Shown piece after piece: positions 8,293-16,519 of a DNA stretch of 49,962 nucleotides. Below the pieces are notes generated by a model, which worked only from the letters and a program-made list of their open reading frames with translations, made no database searches and was not told the DNA's origin. Origin of the DNA: Candidatus Omnitrophota bacterium (lineage in GTDB: Bacteria; Omnitrophota; Omnitrophia; Omnitrophales; Aquincolibacteriaceae); contig PLLJ01000029.1 in NCBI GenBank assembly GCA_003140935.1, positions 47,706 through 97,667 on the forward strand, in the 5' to 3' direction. Numbering within the stretch: position 1 is the stretch's first letter; each line of letters opens with the position of its first letter. A program made the position numbers and the translations under genes.

Positions 8293-10131
8293 CTATTTTA
8301 GGGGAATGAGTCGCCCGGAATCAATAACGATCTTGCGGATCGCCTTATTGACCGGAAGCTTCTGCATCGCTTCAAGCGAAAAGGGCGCCACAACGGACCA
8401 GTTTTTTTCCCCCATGCTTCCGGGCACATTGATGCGATATCCCCAAGCATTCCTTTCCGTGAATTCCCCGAGTGAAAGCCAGTCCTGGAGGATCTGAAGA
8501 CTAAAGATCGAACGCGTGTGATTTACGCTCTCCAGCGCTTTTTTGACGAATTCCAGGGAAGCCTTGTGCTCGACCGGCCCGCTCATGCCCACATGATGCC
8601 AATAGAATTTCCGCTCCTCATAAGAACCCCGGTAAGCGTCCACGAGATGCCATACTTCATCCAGGCTCTTTCCCAAGATGGCCAAAAGCATTCCGACGCT
8701 TTCGATCTCAGGGCGCCAACGCAAACGGCCGTATTTGGAATCATGAAGATCAAAAAGCTTCTCTTTGAAAGAGTCGAATGAAATGCCGCGTTCTTCACAT
8801 TTTTTCCGGAAGAACCATTCATCGACGGTTCCGGCCTCATTCTCCCACCACGCGCAAAAAGCGCTCGTGTCATGCGTCGAGAGCATGGCCATGGAATTCT
8901 CGCGGTAAAGATCGCCCGGCTTGAATCGGTAATCCTTCCCCCAGTTCCGGGCCCACCGCTCGACATCCGAGCCCGGGATCTTGTATTCTTCAAGGATCTC
9001 ATAAGAACATTTGGGGACCACGCCGAGGTCCTCGGCGCACGGCAGCATTTTCGCGCTTTCGAGCATCACATCCAGGATCCTTTGACCGTGATCTTTCCAA
9101 AGACGCTCGTCCCGCGGGTCAAAACAGCCGTGCATCCCCGCGTGTTCCGCCGGCTCCGAAAGTGAGATCGTCCAGAGACGAAACATCCCGACAAAATGAT
9201 CGATCCGGTAAAGGTCGAAAAGGGCTTCCGCGCATTTCATTTTCCGGCGTACATATTCAAAATCATTGGCCGCGATCCGCCCCCAGTCATAAGGCGGCAT
9301 CCCCCAACGCTGGCCTTGGGCAAAATAGAGGTCGGGGGGAGCGCCCGAGGAAAGATCGAGCCTGAAATATTCCTGATGGGCCCAGACATCCGCGCTGTCG
9401 CGCGAGACCAAAAACGGCATATCGCCCATCAGGAGCACGCCGCACTTCGCGGCGTATTGCTTCACATCCTTGAACTGATCGAAAAGCTGCCACTGAAGCC
9501 ATTTGTGAAAAAGGACTTTGGCTTTATTTTTTTTCACGACCGCCGCAACGGCTTTAGGCTCTTTGGTCCTGAGCCCCTCGGGCCAATCCATCCAGCCGCT
9601 CATTTGGAATTCATCTTTTAAGGTCTTAAAAATAGCGTAATCCTCGAGCCATCTTTTATTTGTTTTAAGAAAGCCCAGAAATTTTTTTCCTCTTTTGGAA
9701 GACGCGGGGCCCGTGAAGATCCTGCTTAAAAGCTCGAGCTTGGCTTTTTTGATCCCATAATCGACACGCCCCTTACCGGCCGGAAATTTTTCCCGTAAAG
9801 TCTTGATATCTTTTGCAAAGGCCTTGAGGTCGCAGTCCGCGAGCGCTTCAAAAGAGAGATACATCGGATCGAGCGCCATGCTGCTTTGGGCGTCATAGGG
9901 GCGGAAATCGAAACCGACGTCATTGAGGGGCAAGAGCTGGATGATCGAGAGTCCGGTCTTTTTGCACCAATCGATCAGAAGCTTCAGGTCCGGGATTTCT
10001 CCGATCCCGGCGCTTTGTTTTGAATAAAGCGAAAAAAGCGGGGTCGTCACGCCGGCGCGCCGCCGGGCGCCCACTCGTTTCCATATCTTCCCGCATTGGG
10101 AACTTAAAAACGACGAGTAGCTTTTTGTCAT
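8293..10131 (-). CDS. malQ: 4-alpha-glucanotransferase (GH77)
   Basis: The product is about 612 residues and transfers alpha-1,4-glucan segments between malto-oligosaccharides in glycogen or maltodextrin metabolism (amylomaltase). GH77 landmarks are in order: the N-terminal TPLFSLYSKQSAGIGE substrate-loop region; YRIDHFVGMF with the nucleophile Asp near residue 309; AEDLGVVP with the acid/base Glu near 365; and LSTHDT with the third carboxylate near 418. The start is taken as ATG at 10131, preceded by AAAGGAG, although the spacing is only two bases. An in-frame ATG at 10194 would overlap the upstream gene by 35 bases. No other glycogen genes are in the window. Confidence 0.93.
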   Translation of the reverse strand: MTKSYSSFLSSQCGKIWKRVGARRRAGVTTPLFSLYSKQSAGIGEIPDLKLLIDWCKKTGLSIIQLLPLNDVGFDFRPYDAQSSMALDPMYLSFEALADCDLKAFAKDIKTLREKFPAGKGRVDYGIKKAKLELLSRIFTGPASSKRGKKFLGFLKTNKRWLEDYAIFKTLKDEFQMSGWMDWPEGLRTKEPKAVAAVVKKNKAKVLFHKWLQWQLFDQFKDVKQYAAKCGVLLMGDMPFLVSRDSADVWAHQEYFRLDLSSGAPPDLYFAQGQRWGMPPYDWGRIAANDFEYVRRKMKCAEALFDLYRIDHFVGMFRLWTISLSEPAEHAGMHGCFDPRDERLWKDHGQRILDVMLESAKMLPCAEDLGVVPKCSYEILEEYKIPGSDVERWARNWGKDYRFKPGDLYRENSMAMLSTHDTSAFCAWWENEAGTVDEWFFRKKCEERGISFDSFKEKLFDLHDSKYGRLRWRPEIESVGMLLAILGKSLDEVWHLVDAYRGSYEERKFYWHHVGMSGPVEHKASLEFVKKALESVNHTRSIFSLQILQDWLSLGEFTERNAWGYRINVPGSMGEKNWSVVAPFSLEAMQKLPVNKAIRKIVIDSGRLIPLK

Positions 10132-10159
10132 ATCTCCTTTCCCGGCAAGATCCACATGG

Positions 10160-10699
10160 CTAAGACATCTGCCCCGGATCCCGGAACCGGTCAAAAAGTT
10201 TGCGGATGTCCCCTTCCGCGGAGCGCGTGATCTGGCTGCAGATAAAGATCAGGACTGAAAACTGCCAGCAATCTTCCGGACCGATCACGAGGCCCGTCGA
10301 AATATTCTCTTGCCGCTGAAGCGCATGAGAAAAAAATCCCACCGCTTTCGAGAGCTTTTCCTCGCGAATATCCAGGGAGTTTATTTTATTCTCATATTTC
10401 ATCGAAGGAAAGCGGATCCCGCGCACGAGCAGGAAGGTCGTCAGATAATCCTCGACCCCCGAAAACTGCTTGTCGAATTCAAACCCTTCGAACTGCGGCA
10501 GGTTCGGAGGCAGGATGATCGAGGGTTTGTCGACCGTCACCTCCCCTTTGCGCACCACCGTATCACCCTGATTGACTACAGACTCCGCCAAAAAGATATA
10601 CGGGATCTGTGTGGCTTCAAACGTCTGAAGGGGTTGAACGCGAGGCCGGATGATCTCGGTCGTCTTAAGCGCCTTCTCCCAGGAATCGTGAATATCCAT
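10160..10699 (-). CDS. Conserved-looking hypothetical protein
   Basis: The 179-residue soluble protein has no signal peptide or membrane segment. The N-terminal half is extended (ATQIPYIFLAESVVNQGDTVVRKGEV) and rich in Ile, Pro and Val. The C-terminal half is helical (KLSKAVGFFSHALQ, WQFSVLIFICSQI). I do not recognise a family. It lies 28 bases upstream of malQ on the same strand, so the two are probably co-transcribed. It could be a small regulatory or scaffold protein, but nothing in the sequence fixes a role. Confidence 0.7.
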   Translation of the reverse strand: MDIHDSWEKALKTTEIIRPRVQPLQTFEATQIPYIFLAESVVNQGDTVVRKGEVTVDKPSIILPPNLPQFEGFEFDKQFSGVEDYLTTFLLVRGIRFPSMKYENKINSLDIREEKLSKAVGFFSHALQRQENISTGLVIGPEDCWQFSVLIFICSQITRSAEGDIRKLFDRFRDPGQMS

Positions 10700-10757
10700 T
10701 GAATGACCGTATGTCGTAGAGGGTATGCGATTGCGGCATGCTCCCTACGCGCTTTGT

Positions 10758-11198
10758 TCAGTAGGAAATTTGATCGGACAATTCGTTCTTATCATGAACC
10801 TCGTAAGGGAAATAGGCTTTCAGCTTCTCTCCGATACGCAGGACCGCTTCAGAAATACCCTCGGCGAACTTGTTCTGCTTAAAGTACTCTCGCATGATCT
10901 GGACCACATCGTTCCAGAACCCCTCAGGGACTTTTTCATTGATCCCGACATCCCCCAATACCGCGAACTTTTTATTCCCGGTGGCGAGAAATATCAGGAC
11001 ACCGTTCCGCTGAGCGGTCTTCGTCATCCCGATCCGTTGGAAGACCTTTTGGGCATGACCATAGACAGGCTCGCGGACGCGGTATTGCAGATGCACGCGG
11101 ATCTCTCCGGAAGTATTTTTTTCCGCTTCCTGGATTGCGGCAACGATCTGACTTTTTTCTTTTTTTGTAAAGAAGAACCTGGGATAAGCCATTCTCAT
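10758..11198 (-). CDS. TPM-domain protein (small)
   Basis: The 146-residue product consists of a single TPM domain (TPM_phosphatase family). It carries the GEIRVHLQYRV strand, the RNGVLIFLA core and the GDVGINEKVP segment typical of the family. It has no signal peptide, unlike the neighbouring TPM protein. It starts right after that gene's stop (TAA at 11203, ATG at 11198), so coupling is likely. TPM proteins often occur next to LemA, as here. Biochemical roles of such small TPM proteins are poorly settled. Confidence 0.85.
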   Translation of the reverse strand: MRMAYPRFFFTKKEKSQIVAAIQEAEKNTSGEIRVHLQYRVREPVYGHAQKVFQRIGMTKTAQRNGVLIFLATGNKKFAVLGDVGINEKVPEGFWNDVVQIMREYFKQNKFAEGISEAVLRIGEKLKAYFPYEVHDKNELSDQISY

Positions 11199-11202
11199 TT
11201 AT

Positions 11203-11946
11203 TTACCAGCCCCCGCTCGCTCCGCCGCCGCCAAACCCACCGCCGCCACCGCTGAACCCGCCGAATCCTCCGCCCCCCCCGCCGCCAAAACCTCCCCCCA
11301 TGGGTAAAAAGCCGACATAGCCCCCGCGACGTTTTCCCGTAAGTCTCGAGCTTGCGCACGCCAGGAAATGAAAAAGGGCGAAGACGCCAAAAATAAATAG
11401 CCACGCCCACACGACGTTCGAACTGTCTTCCTGCGGCAGACCTTTGAATTCCCCTTGTGTGGCTTTCATGATCGCATCGGTACCGGCCAGGATCCCGCCT
11501 GAATAATCCCCTTTCCGGAAATAAGGCGCGATTACTTGGCGGATGATCTGGCCCGAAAGAGCATCCGTCAGAATGCCCTCCAGGCCATAGCCGACCTCGA
11601 TGCGGATCTTGCGGTCATTTTTGAAGATGAGTAAGATCACGCCGTTATCTCTTCGCTTTTGTCCCGCCTTCCAGGCCTCAGCAAGGCGCATAGAGAAATC
11701 TTCGAGCGAGTCGCCCTCCAGGGACGGAAAAGTGGCCACGACGACCTGGTTCGAGGTTTTTTCATCAAAGGTGCGGAGAGCCGCTTCGAGATTTTCCTTG
11801 GCGGTCGGAGACAGCAGCCCCGCACGATCGGTCACATAACCGTCCGCGCGCGGCGGCACCTGTAAGGCGGAAAGAGCGGAAAGCCCCAGAAAAAAAAGAA
11901 GCATAAAAAAAGAAACGGGACAAATCGCCTTCCTAAAAAGAGCCAT
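11203..11946 (-). CDS. Exported TPM-domain protein with glycine-rich C-terminus
   Basis: The family (YgcG-like) has a signal peptide, a TPM domain, a transmembrane helix and a Gly-rich tail. All are visible: a hydrophobic N-terminus ending near ALQVPP; the TPM domain with VTDRAGLLSP, the RDNGVILLIF core and RIEVGYGLEG; one helix (WLFIFGVFALFHFLAC); and a tail of Gly/Phe runs ending GGW. The start at 11946 is preferred because AAGGA lies just upstream. The ATG at 11967 has none but cannot be excluded. The tail is low-complexity and very GC-rich. Together with LemA upstream it forms the common LemA-TPM pair of the cell envelope. Confidence 0.88.
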   Translation of the reverse strand: MALFRKAICPVSFFMLLFFLGLSALSALQVPPRADGYVTDRAGLLSPTAKENLEAALRTFDEKTSNQVVVATFPSLEGDSLEDFSMRLAEAWKAGQKRRDNGVILLIFKNDRKIRIEVGYGLEGILTDALSGQIIRQVIAPYFRKGDYSGGILAGTDAIMKATQGEFKGLPQEDSSNVVWAWLFIFGVFALFHFLACASSRLTGKRRGGYVGFLPMGGGFGGGGGGGFGGFSGGGGGFGGGGASGGW

Positions 11947-12000
11947 CCGTCCTTGTCTTTTATTCATCTAAAAAATGGTGCCAAGGACGGCCCCAATCTC

Positions 12001-12086
12001 AGTCCAAACTTTGCATTTCTTTTCCAAAATGGTAGTTTGGACAGCCCTAATTTCAACTCTGTTGAAATTGAGAGGTATTGGGACAG
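12001..12086. repeat. Intergenic hairpins, including copy d of the 40-nt family
   Basis: One hairpin has a perfect 9-bp stem GTCCAAACT/AGTTTGGAC (12002-12010, 12034-12042). It is followed by a 40-base element at 12047-12086, read on the plus strand. That element has stem AATTTCAAC/GTTGAAATT around TCT, then the tail GGTATTGGGAC. Further copies of GGTATTGGGAC occur up to 12113. The whole space 11947-12138 between lemA and the TPM gene is made of such repeats and has no gene. Confidence 0.75.
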
Positions 12087-12138
12087 AACAGCTTCGATTG
12101 ATTGGTATTGGGACCGTCCCCATTCTTACCATTGCGGC

Positions 12139-12735
12139 TTAGAACTTGACCTGAGGAGCGGTCTTGGCGTCTTGATCGGCCTGGAAATAGGCTTTGTTCT
12201 TAAAGCCCATGATCCCGGCGACCACTATATTCGGGAAACGGCGGCGGAAGGCATTGAAATCCTGGGCCATTTCGTTAAAACGCCTGCGTTCGACCGTGAT
12301 GCGGTTCTCGGTGCCTTCCAACTGGGTTTGGAGCATGAGAAAATTCTGGCTGGCCTTGAGGTCCGGGTATTGTTCCACCACGACCATGAGGCGACTGAGG
12401 GCCGAGGTGAGCTGGGTCTGGGCTTCCTGGAACTTCGCGAGATCCGCGGGATTATTCAACATCTCCGGGGCGACATTCAATTTGGAAACCTTAGCACGCG
12501 CTTCGACCACGTTCTGCAGGGTCTCTTTTTCATGGGCCGCGTAACCTTTCACGGTCGCGACCAAGTTCGGCACGAGGTCCGAACGCCGCTGGTAGACGTT
12601 TTCCACCTGCGCCCAAGCGCTCGTAACGCCTTCTTCTTTGGTCACAAGATTGTTATAAACGCCGCCGAACATAAGCGCCCCGAAAAAGACGATGAGAACG
12701 ATGACGCCGAGCGTGATAAGCAAAGCCTTTTTCAT
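12139..12735 (-). CDS. lemA: LemA family protein
   Basis: The 198-residue LemA-type protein has one N-terminal membrane anchor (about residues 4-24) and a helical bundle. The family signatures YNNLVTKEEGVTSAWAQVEN and YQRRSDLVPNLVATVKGYA are intact. The start at 12735 follows a perfect AAGGAGG site seven to eight bases upstream; a longer reading from 12810 is unnecessary. The promoter at 12781-12810 gives a leader of about 40 bases. LemA is often encoded beside TPM proteins, as here, and is thought to act at the membrane, but its biochemistry is unresolved. Confidence 0.95.
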   Translation of the reverse strand: MKKALLITLGVIVLIVFFGALMFGGVYNNLVTKEEGVTSAWAQVENVYQRRSDLVPNLVATVKGYAAHEKETLQNVVEARAKVSKLNVAPEMLNNPADLAKFQEAQTQLTSALSRLMVVVEQYPDLKASQNFLMLQTQLEGTENRITVERRRFNEMAQDFNAFRRRFPNIVVAGIMGFKNKAYFQADQDAKTAPQVKF

Positions 12736-12780
12736 GAACTGATCCTCCTTGATGATGCAATGGCGAAAAAAGACACGTTT

Positions 12781-12810
12781 ATTATAGTCCTTGGAGGAAA
12801 TTTTTGGCAA
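12781..12810 (-). promoter_or_regulatory. Promoter of lemA
   Basis: The minus strand reads TTGCCA (12805-12810), an 18-base spacer and a perfect TATAAT (12781-12786). The predicted start of transcription is about 40 bases before the lemA ATG. Confidence 0.75.
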
Positions 12811-12879
12811 TCAATTAAAGCGGAGAAACGCGTCAAAACGGGACTTGAGCTACGAACGCTGGCGGAATGGAGCCGGAGA

Positions 12880-13980
12880 TCAGACCCCCGGAGCGTGTTT
12901 TTCGTGCTGAAAAGGCTTGTAGAAATCGGATTGCGCCGGAAGACGCAAACGCTTCAGGAGCCGGCCGACAAGCAGGGCCTCGGCGTTCCGCCAGCGGGTA
13001 TCGTCTTTATCCTTGCTATGCACGTGAAAACTGCCGCCCGCGACCATGTCATGGCCGCCGGCTTCCTTACGGTCATCAAAAATATCGCGGAGGATCTCCG
13101 GGGTCTCATCCGTCGGCCGGTTACTGCGCAAAGACACGTGCAATTTACCCTTGTAGCGACCCGTACAAAGCGACCGTTCCATCCCCTTATAGGTCAGAAG
13201 AAAATCCGCGATCTCCGAGACCAGATCCGGGTGTTCCACCTCCCCAAGATGGGACACGATCAGTCCCCGGAAGGCGCGCGCTCCCTGAAGCCCCCGGTTC
13301 AGCGTGGTAAAGAATTTTTTGGACTTTGGAGGATTCTGGATACAGATCAAGGCCCGCATGTCGCAAAGCGGCAAGATGTCAAGATAGGTCTGAATGATGT
13401 CCGTCCGGTGAGCCCGGTAGAGATTGAGCGTGTCCGAAAGGATCCCGTAAGCGAGCGCTGTCGCGACCCGTTTCGGGACCTCAAGACCGCTCAGGAGCAG
13501 CGCCTGCGTCAAGATCACACTCGTGGCGCCGCACTCCGGATCGATAATGGCAAGCTCCGCAAGCGGGCGTTTCACGTACGGATGCTGATCGATCACCAGG
13601 GTGACTTTTTTGTTCCGCGGGTAAGGATTATTTTCAAATTCGGGCTGCGTGTCGATCAACGCGGCATGCTCATAACTTTTAATGTCCGAAGGGCGGAATT
13701 TATGGATAGGGACCTTGAGAAGGTCCACCATCGCCCGGTTCTCCACGCGTCCGATGATCCCTTTATACACGATCCTGGACTTGATCCCGTGGAGACGCTC
13801 CCCGAGATACTGGAGCGCCATGGACGTCGCAATAGCATCCGGATCGGGATAATCATGCGTCACGATCAAAAGAGGCGAAATGGAATCTTTTTTCTTCTCA
13901 AGGAACCGGAGTAGTTTCCGGCCGTGATGGATCGCAATAGATCCCTGTTTCTTATTTTTTAGCTTGAGGGAAAGGGCCAT
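12880..13980 (-). CDS. DHH/DHHA1-family phosphoesterase (NrnA-like)
   Basis: The product is about 366 residues. Motif I reads HDYPDPDAIA, the Mn-binding motif of DHH phosphoesterases. Motif II is DTQPEF, motif III is DQHP in place of the usual DHH, and the C-terminal DHHA1 motif is GGHDMVAGGSF. The family includes NrnA (oligoribonuclease/pAp phosphatase) and c-di-AMP phosphodiesterases. It is soluble with no signal. The start is uncertain: a GTG at 14037 would overlap the upstream gene by 37 bases, while the ATG at 13980 lies 20 bases after its stop; neither has a clear ribosome site. With cdaA in the same window, a role in degrading c-di-AMP or pApA is possible but unproven. Confidence 0.88.
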   Translation of the reverse strand: MALSLKLKNKKQGSIAIHHGRKLLRFLEKKKDSISPLLIVTHDYPDPDAIATSMALQYLGERLHGIKSRIVYKGIIGRVENRAMVDLLKVPIHKFRPSDIKSYEHAALIDTQPEFENNPYPRNKKVTLVIDQHPYVKRPLAELAIIDPECGATSVILTQALLLSGLEVPKRVATALAYGILSDTLNLYRAHRTDIIQTYLDILPLCDMRALICIQNPPKSKKFFTTLNRGLQGARAFRGLIVSHLGEVEHPDLVSEIADFLLTYKGMERSLCTGRYKGKLHVSLRSNRPTDETPEILRDIFDDRKEAGGHDMVAGGSFHVHSKDKDDTRWRNAEALLVGRLLKRLRLPAQSDFYKPFQHEKHAPGV

Positions 13981-14000
13981 AAGGACTTGGGAAGATCTTT

Positions 14001-14372
14001 TCAAGCTTTCGTTTTCTGAGACAGGGTCAAAAGCCACTTCTGAAACGGAGGGTACTCACGTAAAGGTTTCAAGTCAGGGTCTTTTTGAAGGTGCCCCAAA
14101 TCCACAAATCCAAGGCGAACCGCTCGCTTGAGCGCCGTCAGGGCCTTCGCGGTATAGCCGGAAAGGACATAGCTGCAGGCAAGATTGTAATGAACGACCG
14201 GATCATCCTGACAAAGAAAAGCAAGCCGCTTATCGATCTCAAGGCCCTTTTCAAAGAGACCGCGGCGTGTGTAGGCCTCCGCAAGCGGAGCCAGGGCGTC
14301 GATGTAATTGGGGCGATGCTTCAGAACTCCTTCGAGAAATGAGATCTCAAAATCCAAATCGTTCGATTTCAT
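14001..14372 (-). CDS. TPR-repeat protein, short
   Basis: The 123-residue soluble protein is made of tandem helical hairpins. One TPR has the pattern NYIDALAPLAEAYTRRGLFEKGLEID, followed by VVHYNLACSYVLSGYTAKALTALKRAV. A C-terminal block (DPDLKPLREYPPFQKWL) is typical of the end of small TPR proteins. The start is taken as the ATG at 14372. An upstream in-frame ATG at 14414 would add an unlikely hydrophobic stretch. It stands directly upstream of the DHH gene. It is likely a protein-interaction adaptor; the partner is unknown. Confidence 0.8.
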   Translation of the reverse strand: MKSNDLDFEISFLEGVLKHRPNYIDALAPLAEAYTRRGLFEKGLEIDKRLAFLCQDDPVVHYNLACSYVLSGYTAKALTALKRAVRLGFVDLGHLQKDPDLKPLREYPPFQKWLLTLSQKTKA

Positions 14373-14433
14373 GGAAGAATAATACCTTATCTGCAAAAAA
14401 ATGCAAACGGCCATTGCGGGGCCATGGCACGGA

Positions 14434-14838
14434 TTACCGGCTTAAGTTGCGTTCCAGGCTCTCCAAAAACTCGTCTATCTTGAACGGTTTGAGAAGGAAT
14501 TCCCGCACCCCAAGACGGGTCGCGGATTGTTTGACCTGTTCATCATTGTAGGCTGTCAGCACGATCTCGGGGATCGGATCTTTTTTCATTTCCTGGCAAT
14601 ACTGGCGAACGGCTTGGATGACCTGAAGCCCATCCATCCCCGGCATGCGGATGTCCGTGATCAAAAGATCAAAATGGCGTTGGGTAAGGAACCCCAGCGC
14701 TTCCTGTCCGCCACTTGCGACCGTCGGATCATAACCGGCCTCCCGGAGCAGGATCTCCAGCGACCTCCTTACCAGCCCGTCATCATCCACCGCCAGGATC
14801 CTTTTCTTGCGGTGATGCACCCCGTGTTCCGTTTTCAT
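14434..14838 (-). CDS. Response-regulator receiver protein (CheY-like)
   Basis: The 134-residue protein is only a receiver domain. It has the acidic pocket AVDDDG (Asp18-20), the phosphoacceptor Asp62 in TDIRMPGMDG, a Thr/Ala switch (VLTAYN) and the conserved Lys in LLKPF. There is no output domain, so it should act through protein contact after phosphorylation. An AGGAG site stands about ten bases before the ATG. No histidine kinase is nearby. Confidence 0.92.
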   Translation of the reverse strand: MKTEHGVHHRKKRILAVDDDGLVRRSLEILLREAGYDPTVASGGQEALGFLTQRHFDLLITDIRMPGMDGLQVIQAVRQYCQEMKKDPIPEIVLTAYNDEQVKQSATRLGVREFLLKPFKIDEFLESLERNLSR

Positions 14839-14858
14839 GACAACCTCTCCTGCATTTC

Positions 14859-15413
14859 TCAGGAACGATCGTACGTTCCCATCAAAGCACCCTCCGCGAG
14901 GATATGCCCCTGCATGGCCCGGAGCAATTCTTGTTTGGATACACCCGACTTCAAGTGAAGCATTGCGTCAAGAGCATAGACCCTGAAGAAATAGCGGTGT
15001 TCACCGCTCGGCGGACACGGCCCCCCATAACCCGTCTTCCTAAAATCAGTGCGGCCTTGCAAAGCACCGCCGGGAAGTGCTTCTCCCGCCGCAATGCCGG
15101 CCGGAAGGTGCGTCAGGTCCGGCGGAAGATCATAGACCAGCCAGTGCGTCCAATTCCCGGACGGAGCATCGGGATCGTCCGCGATGATCGCAAGGCTTTG
15201 CGCGGAAGCCGGAACGCCGGACCATTCGATCGGCGGCGACATATCGGCCCCGTCACAAGTAAAATCCGAAGGGATCCTTTCCCCTTCTCCGAATGCAGAA
15301 CTCCGAACCTCGATCTTTTGCATAAAGGCCTCCCTTCCTTGTCCAAAAACCGGAAAAACCATGAGTGTCATTCCCACCCCAAAAAGCATTGAGATCTTTT
15401 TCATTTTTCCCAT
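14859..15413 (-). CDS. YbhB/YbcL-type PEBP protein, exported
   Basis: The 184-residue protein has an N-terminal signal peptide (charged MGKMKK, then a hydrophobic stretch ending VFG-QG). The phosphatidylethanolamine-binding-protein fold shows the bacterial signatures FTCDGADMSPPIEWSGVP, IADDPDAPSGNWTHWLVYDLP, and GPCPPSGEHRYFFRVYALD. Bacterial members are annotated as Raf-kinase-inhibitor-like; ligand and role are generally unknown. GAGGG lies five bases before the ATG. Confidence 0.92.
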   Translation of the reverse strand: MGKMKKISMLFGVGMTLMVFPVFGQGREAFMQKIEVRSSAFGEGERIPSDFTCDGADMSPPIEWSGVPASAQSLAIIADDPDAPSGNWTHWLVYDLPPDLTHLPAGIAAGEALPGGALQGRTDFRKTGYGGPCPPSGEHRYFFRVYALDAMLHLKSGVSKQELLRAMQGHILAEGALMGTYDRS

Positions 15414-15423
15414 GAGCCCTCTT

Positions 15424-15990
15424 TCAAGACATGCTTCGGACGGAGACCCGGTCCATATAGCTCAGGTCGTCGGTATTGAGACGGATCGTTTCGCCGTTGC
15501 TGATAAATTGCGGCACGAGGACCTTGAGGCCGTTCTCAAGTTCGGCTTCCTTGAAATTCGCATCGGCACCTAATCCCTTTGGAGTGCTCACCACTTTGAG
15601 CTCAACGATCTTCGGAAACGCGATGCTCAGGACCTTCCCTTCTCCGAACAGCACCTCGATCACTTCGTTTTCCCTAAGGAACACCTCATGCTTGCCGACC
15701 GCCTTTGCGGAGAGGTTGAACTGCTCGTAATTATCCATATTCATGAACACAAACTGTTCCCCTTCACGGTAGAGGTATTGCATTTTCACGATATGGACGT
15801 CGACGGCCTCTGCGTTTGCGTCCGCCGGTAATTTTTTTTCGATCACATTCCCTTCCTCAAGGCTTTTCAGCTTGAGCATCGCGCTCTTGCCGAATTTCCC
15901 TGTCCCGCGGATCTCCTGCGTCAGGACTTTGCAAAGCTTGCCGTCGATACGGATCACATTTCCCACCCGGATATCCGATGCCATCACCAT
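15424..15990 (-). CDS. efp: Elongation factor P, divergent loop type
   Basis: The product is 188 residues, the usual EF-P length, with the three beta domains of the family. The N-terminus reads ASDIRVGNVIRIDGK, the middle YLYREGEQFVFMNMDNYEQF, and the C-terminus VPQFISNGETIRLNTDD. EF-P relieves ribosome stalling at poly-proline. The tip of domain I, where most EF-Ps carry PGKGGAF with modified Lys34, here reads RGTGKFGKSA (residues 28-37), with Lys32 and Lys35. The start is ATG at 15990, with a full AGGAGG at 15998-16003. No epmA/epmB or rhamnosyl-transferase gene is nearby, so the modification is unknown. Confidence 0.95.
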   Translation of the reverse strand: MVMASDIRVGNVIRIDGKLCKVLTQEIRGTGKFGKSAMLKLKSLEEGNVIEKKLPADANAEAVDVHIVKMQYLYREGEQFVFMNMDNYEQFNLSAKAVGKHEVFLRENEVIEVLFGEGKVLSIAFPKIVELKVVSTPKGLGADANFKEAELENGLKVLVPQFISNGETIRLNTDDLSYMDRVSVRSMS

Positions 15991-16001
15991 ATTTTTTCCT
16001 C

Positions 16002-16514
16002 CTAGTGCTTCCACTGGAATAACATTTGCAAATAGGATCTTTCTTCCCGGTCCCCGTCCCCCAGCCCCAGTTCTTTTTCGATCTTCCCGATCGACCGGGG
16101 CTCGCCTTCGATCTCAAGGAACCAACCGAATTTTTTAAGAAAGTCCACGGTCACGACCGTTTGACCGCACTTGTAGAGCTCCCGCCTTTTGGCATAGCGC
16201 CTCAAGACCCGGCATTCCAGAAACTTCAGAAGCGCTCGGGTCGCCGCGAGATCCACGGGCGTTTCGATCTCCATACGCTTCGTGAAACGGGCCTTCTTGG
16301 CCCGGGGCCCTTTGAGCGTCAGCTTGGCCGGCCCCCGGCCGAACTGCCTGAGCCTGAGCGCGACTTTCTGTTTTCTGAAAAAGCCGTCCCGGTCATAGAA
16401 TTCGTTCGTTTCCACGCCGCTTGCGATCCGCTTGGCGCCTATTTTCTTTAAGATCGCCCGGGCTTTCGCAGGGTCTTTGAGCCGGTATTTTTGTTCGATC
16501 TCAAAAAATCCCAT
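16002..16514 (-). CDS. CYTH-domain (class IV adenylate cyclase / triphosphatase) protein
   Basis: The 170-residue protein has the CYTH signature near the N-terminus (FEIEQKYRL, the ExExK motif). It is followed by basic and acidic strands typical of the triphosphate tunnel: ALRLRQF, KLTLKGPR, RMEIETP, and FGWFLEIEGEP. CYTH proteins bind triphosphates using metal ions; members are adenylate cyclases (CyaB), thiamine-triphosphatases or inorganic triphosphatases. The exact substrate cannot be told from sequence. It ends 11 bases before the efp ATG and is probably in the same transcript. Confidence 0.9.
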   Translation of the reverse strand: MGFFEIEQKYRLKDPAKARAILKKIGAKRIASGVETNEFYDRDGFFRKQKVALRLRQFGRGPAKLTLKGPRAKKARFTKRMEIETPVDLAATRALLKFLECRVLRRYAKRRELYKCGQTVVTVDFLKKFGWFLEIEGEPRSIGKIEKELGLGDGDREERSYLQMLFQWKH

Positions 16515-16519
16515 ACGGG

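Noticed and set aside
11953..13914. Plus-strand open frame of 653 codons
   Set aside because: It lies opposite lemA, the DHH gene and repeats; the minus strand carries recognised motifs and good ribosome sites, and this frame has none.
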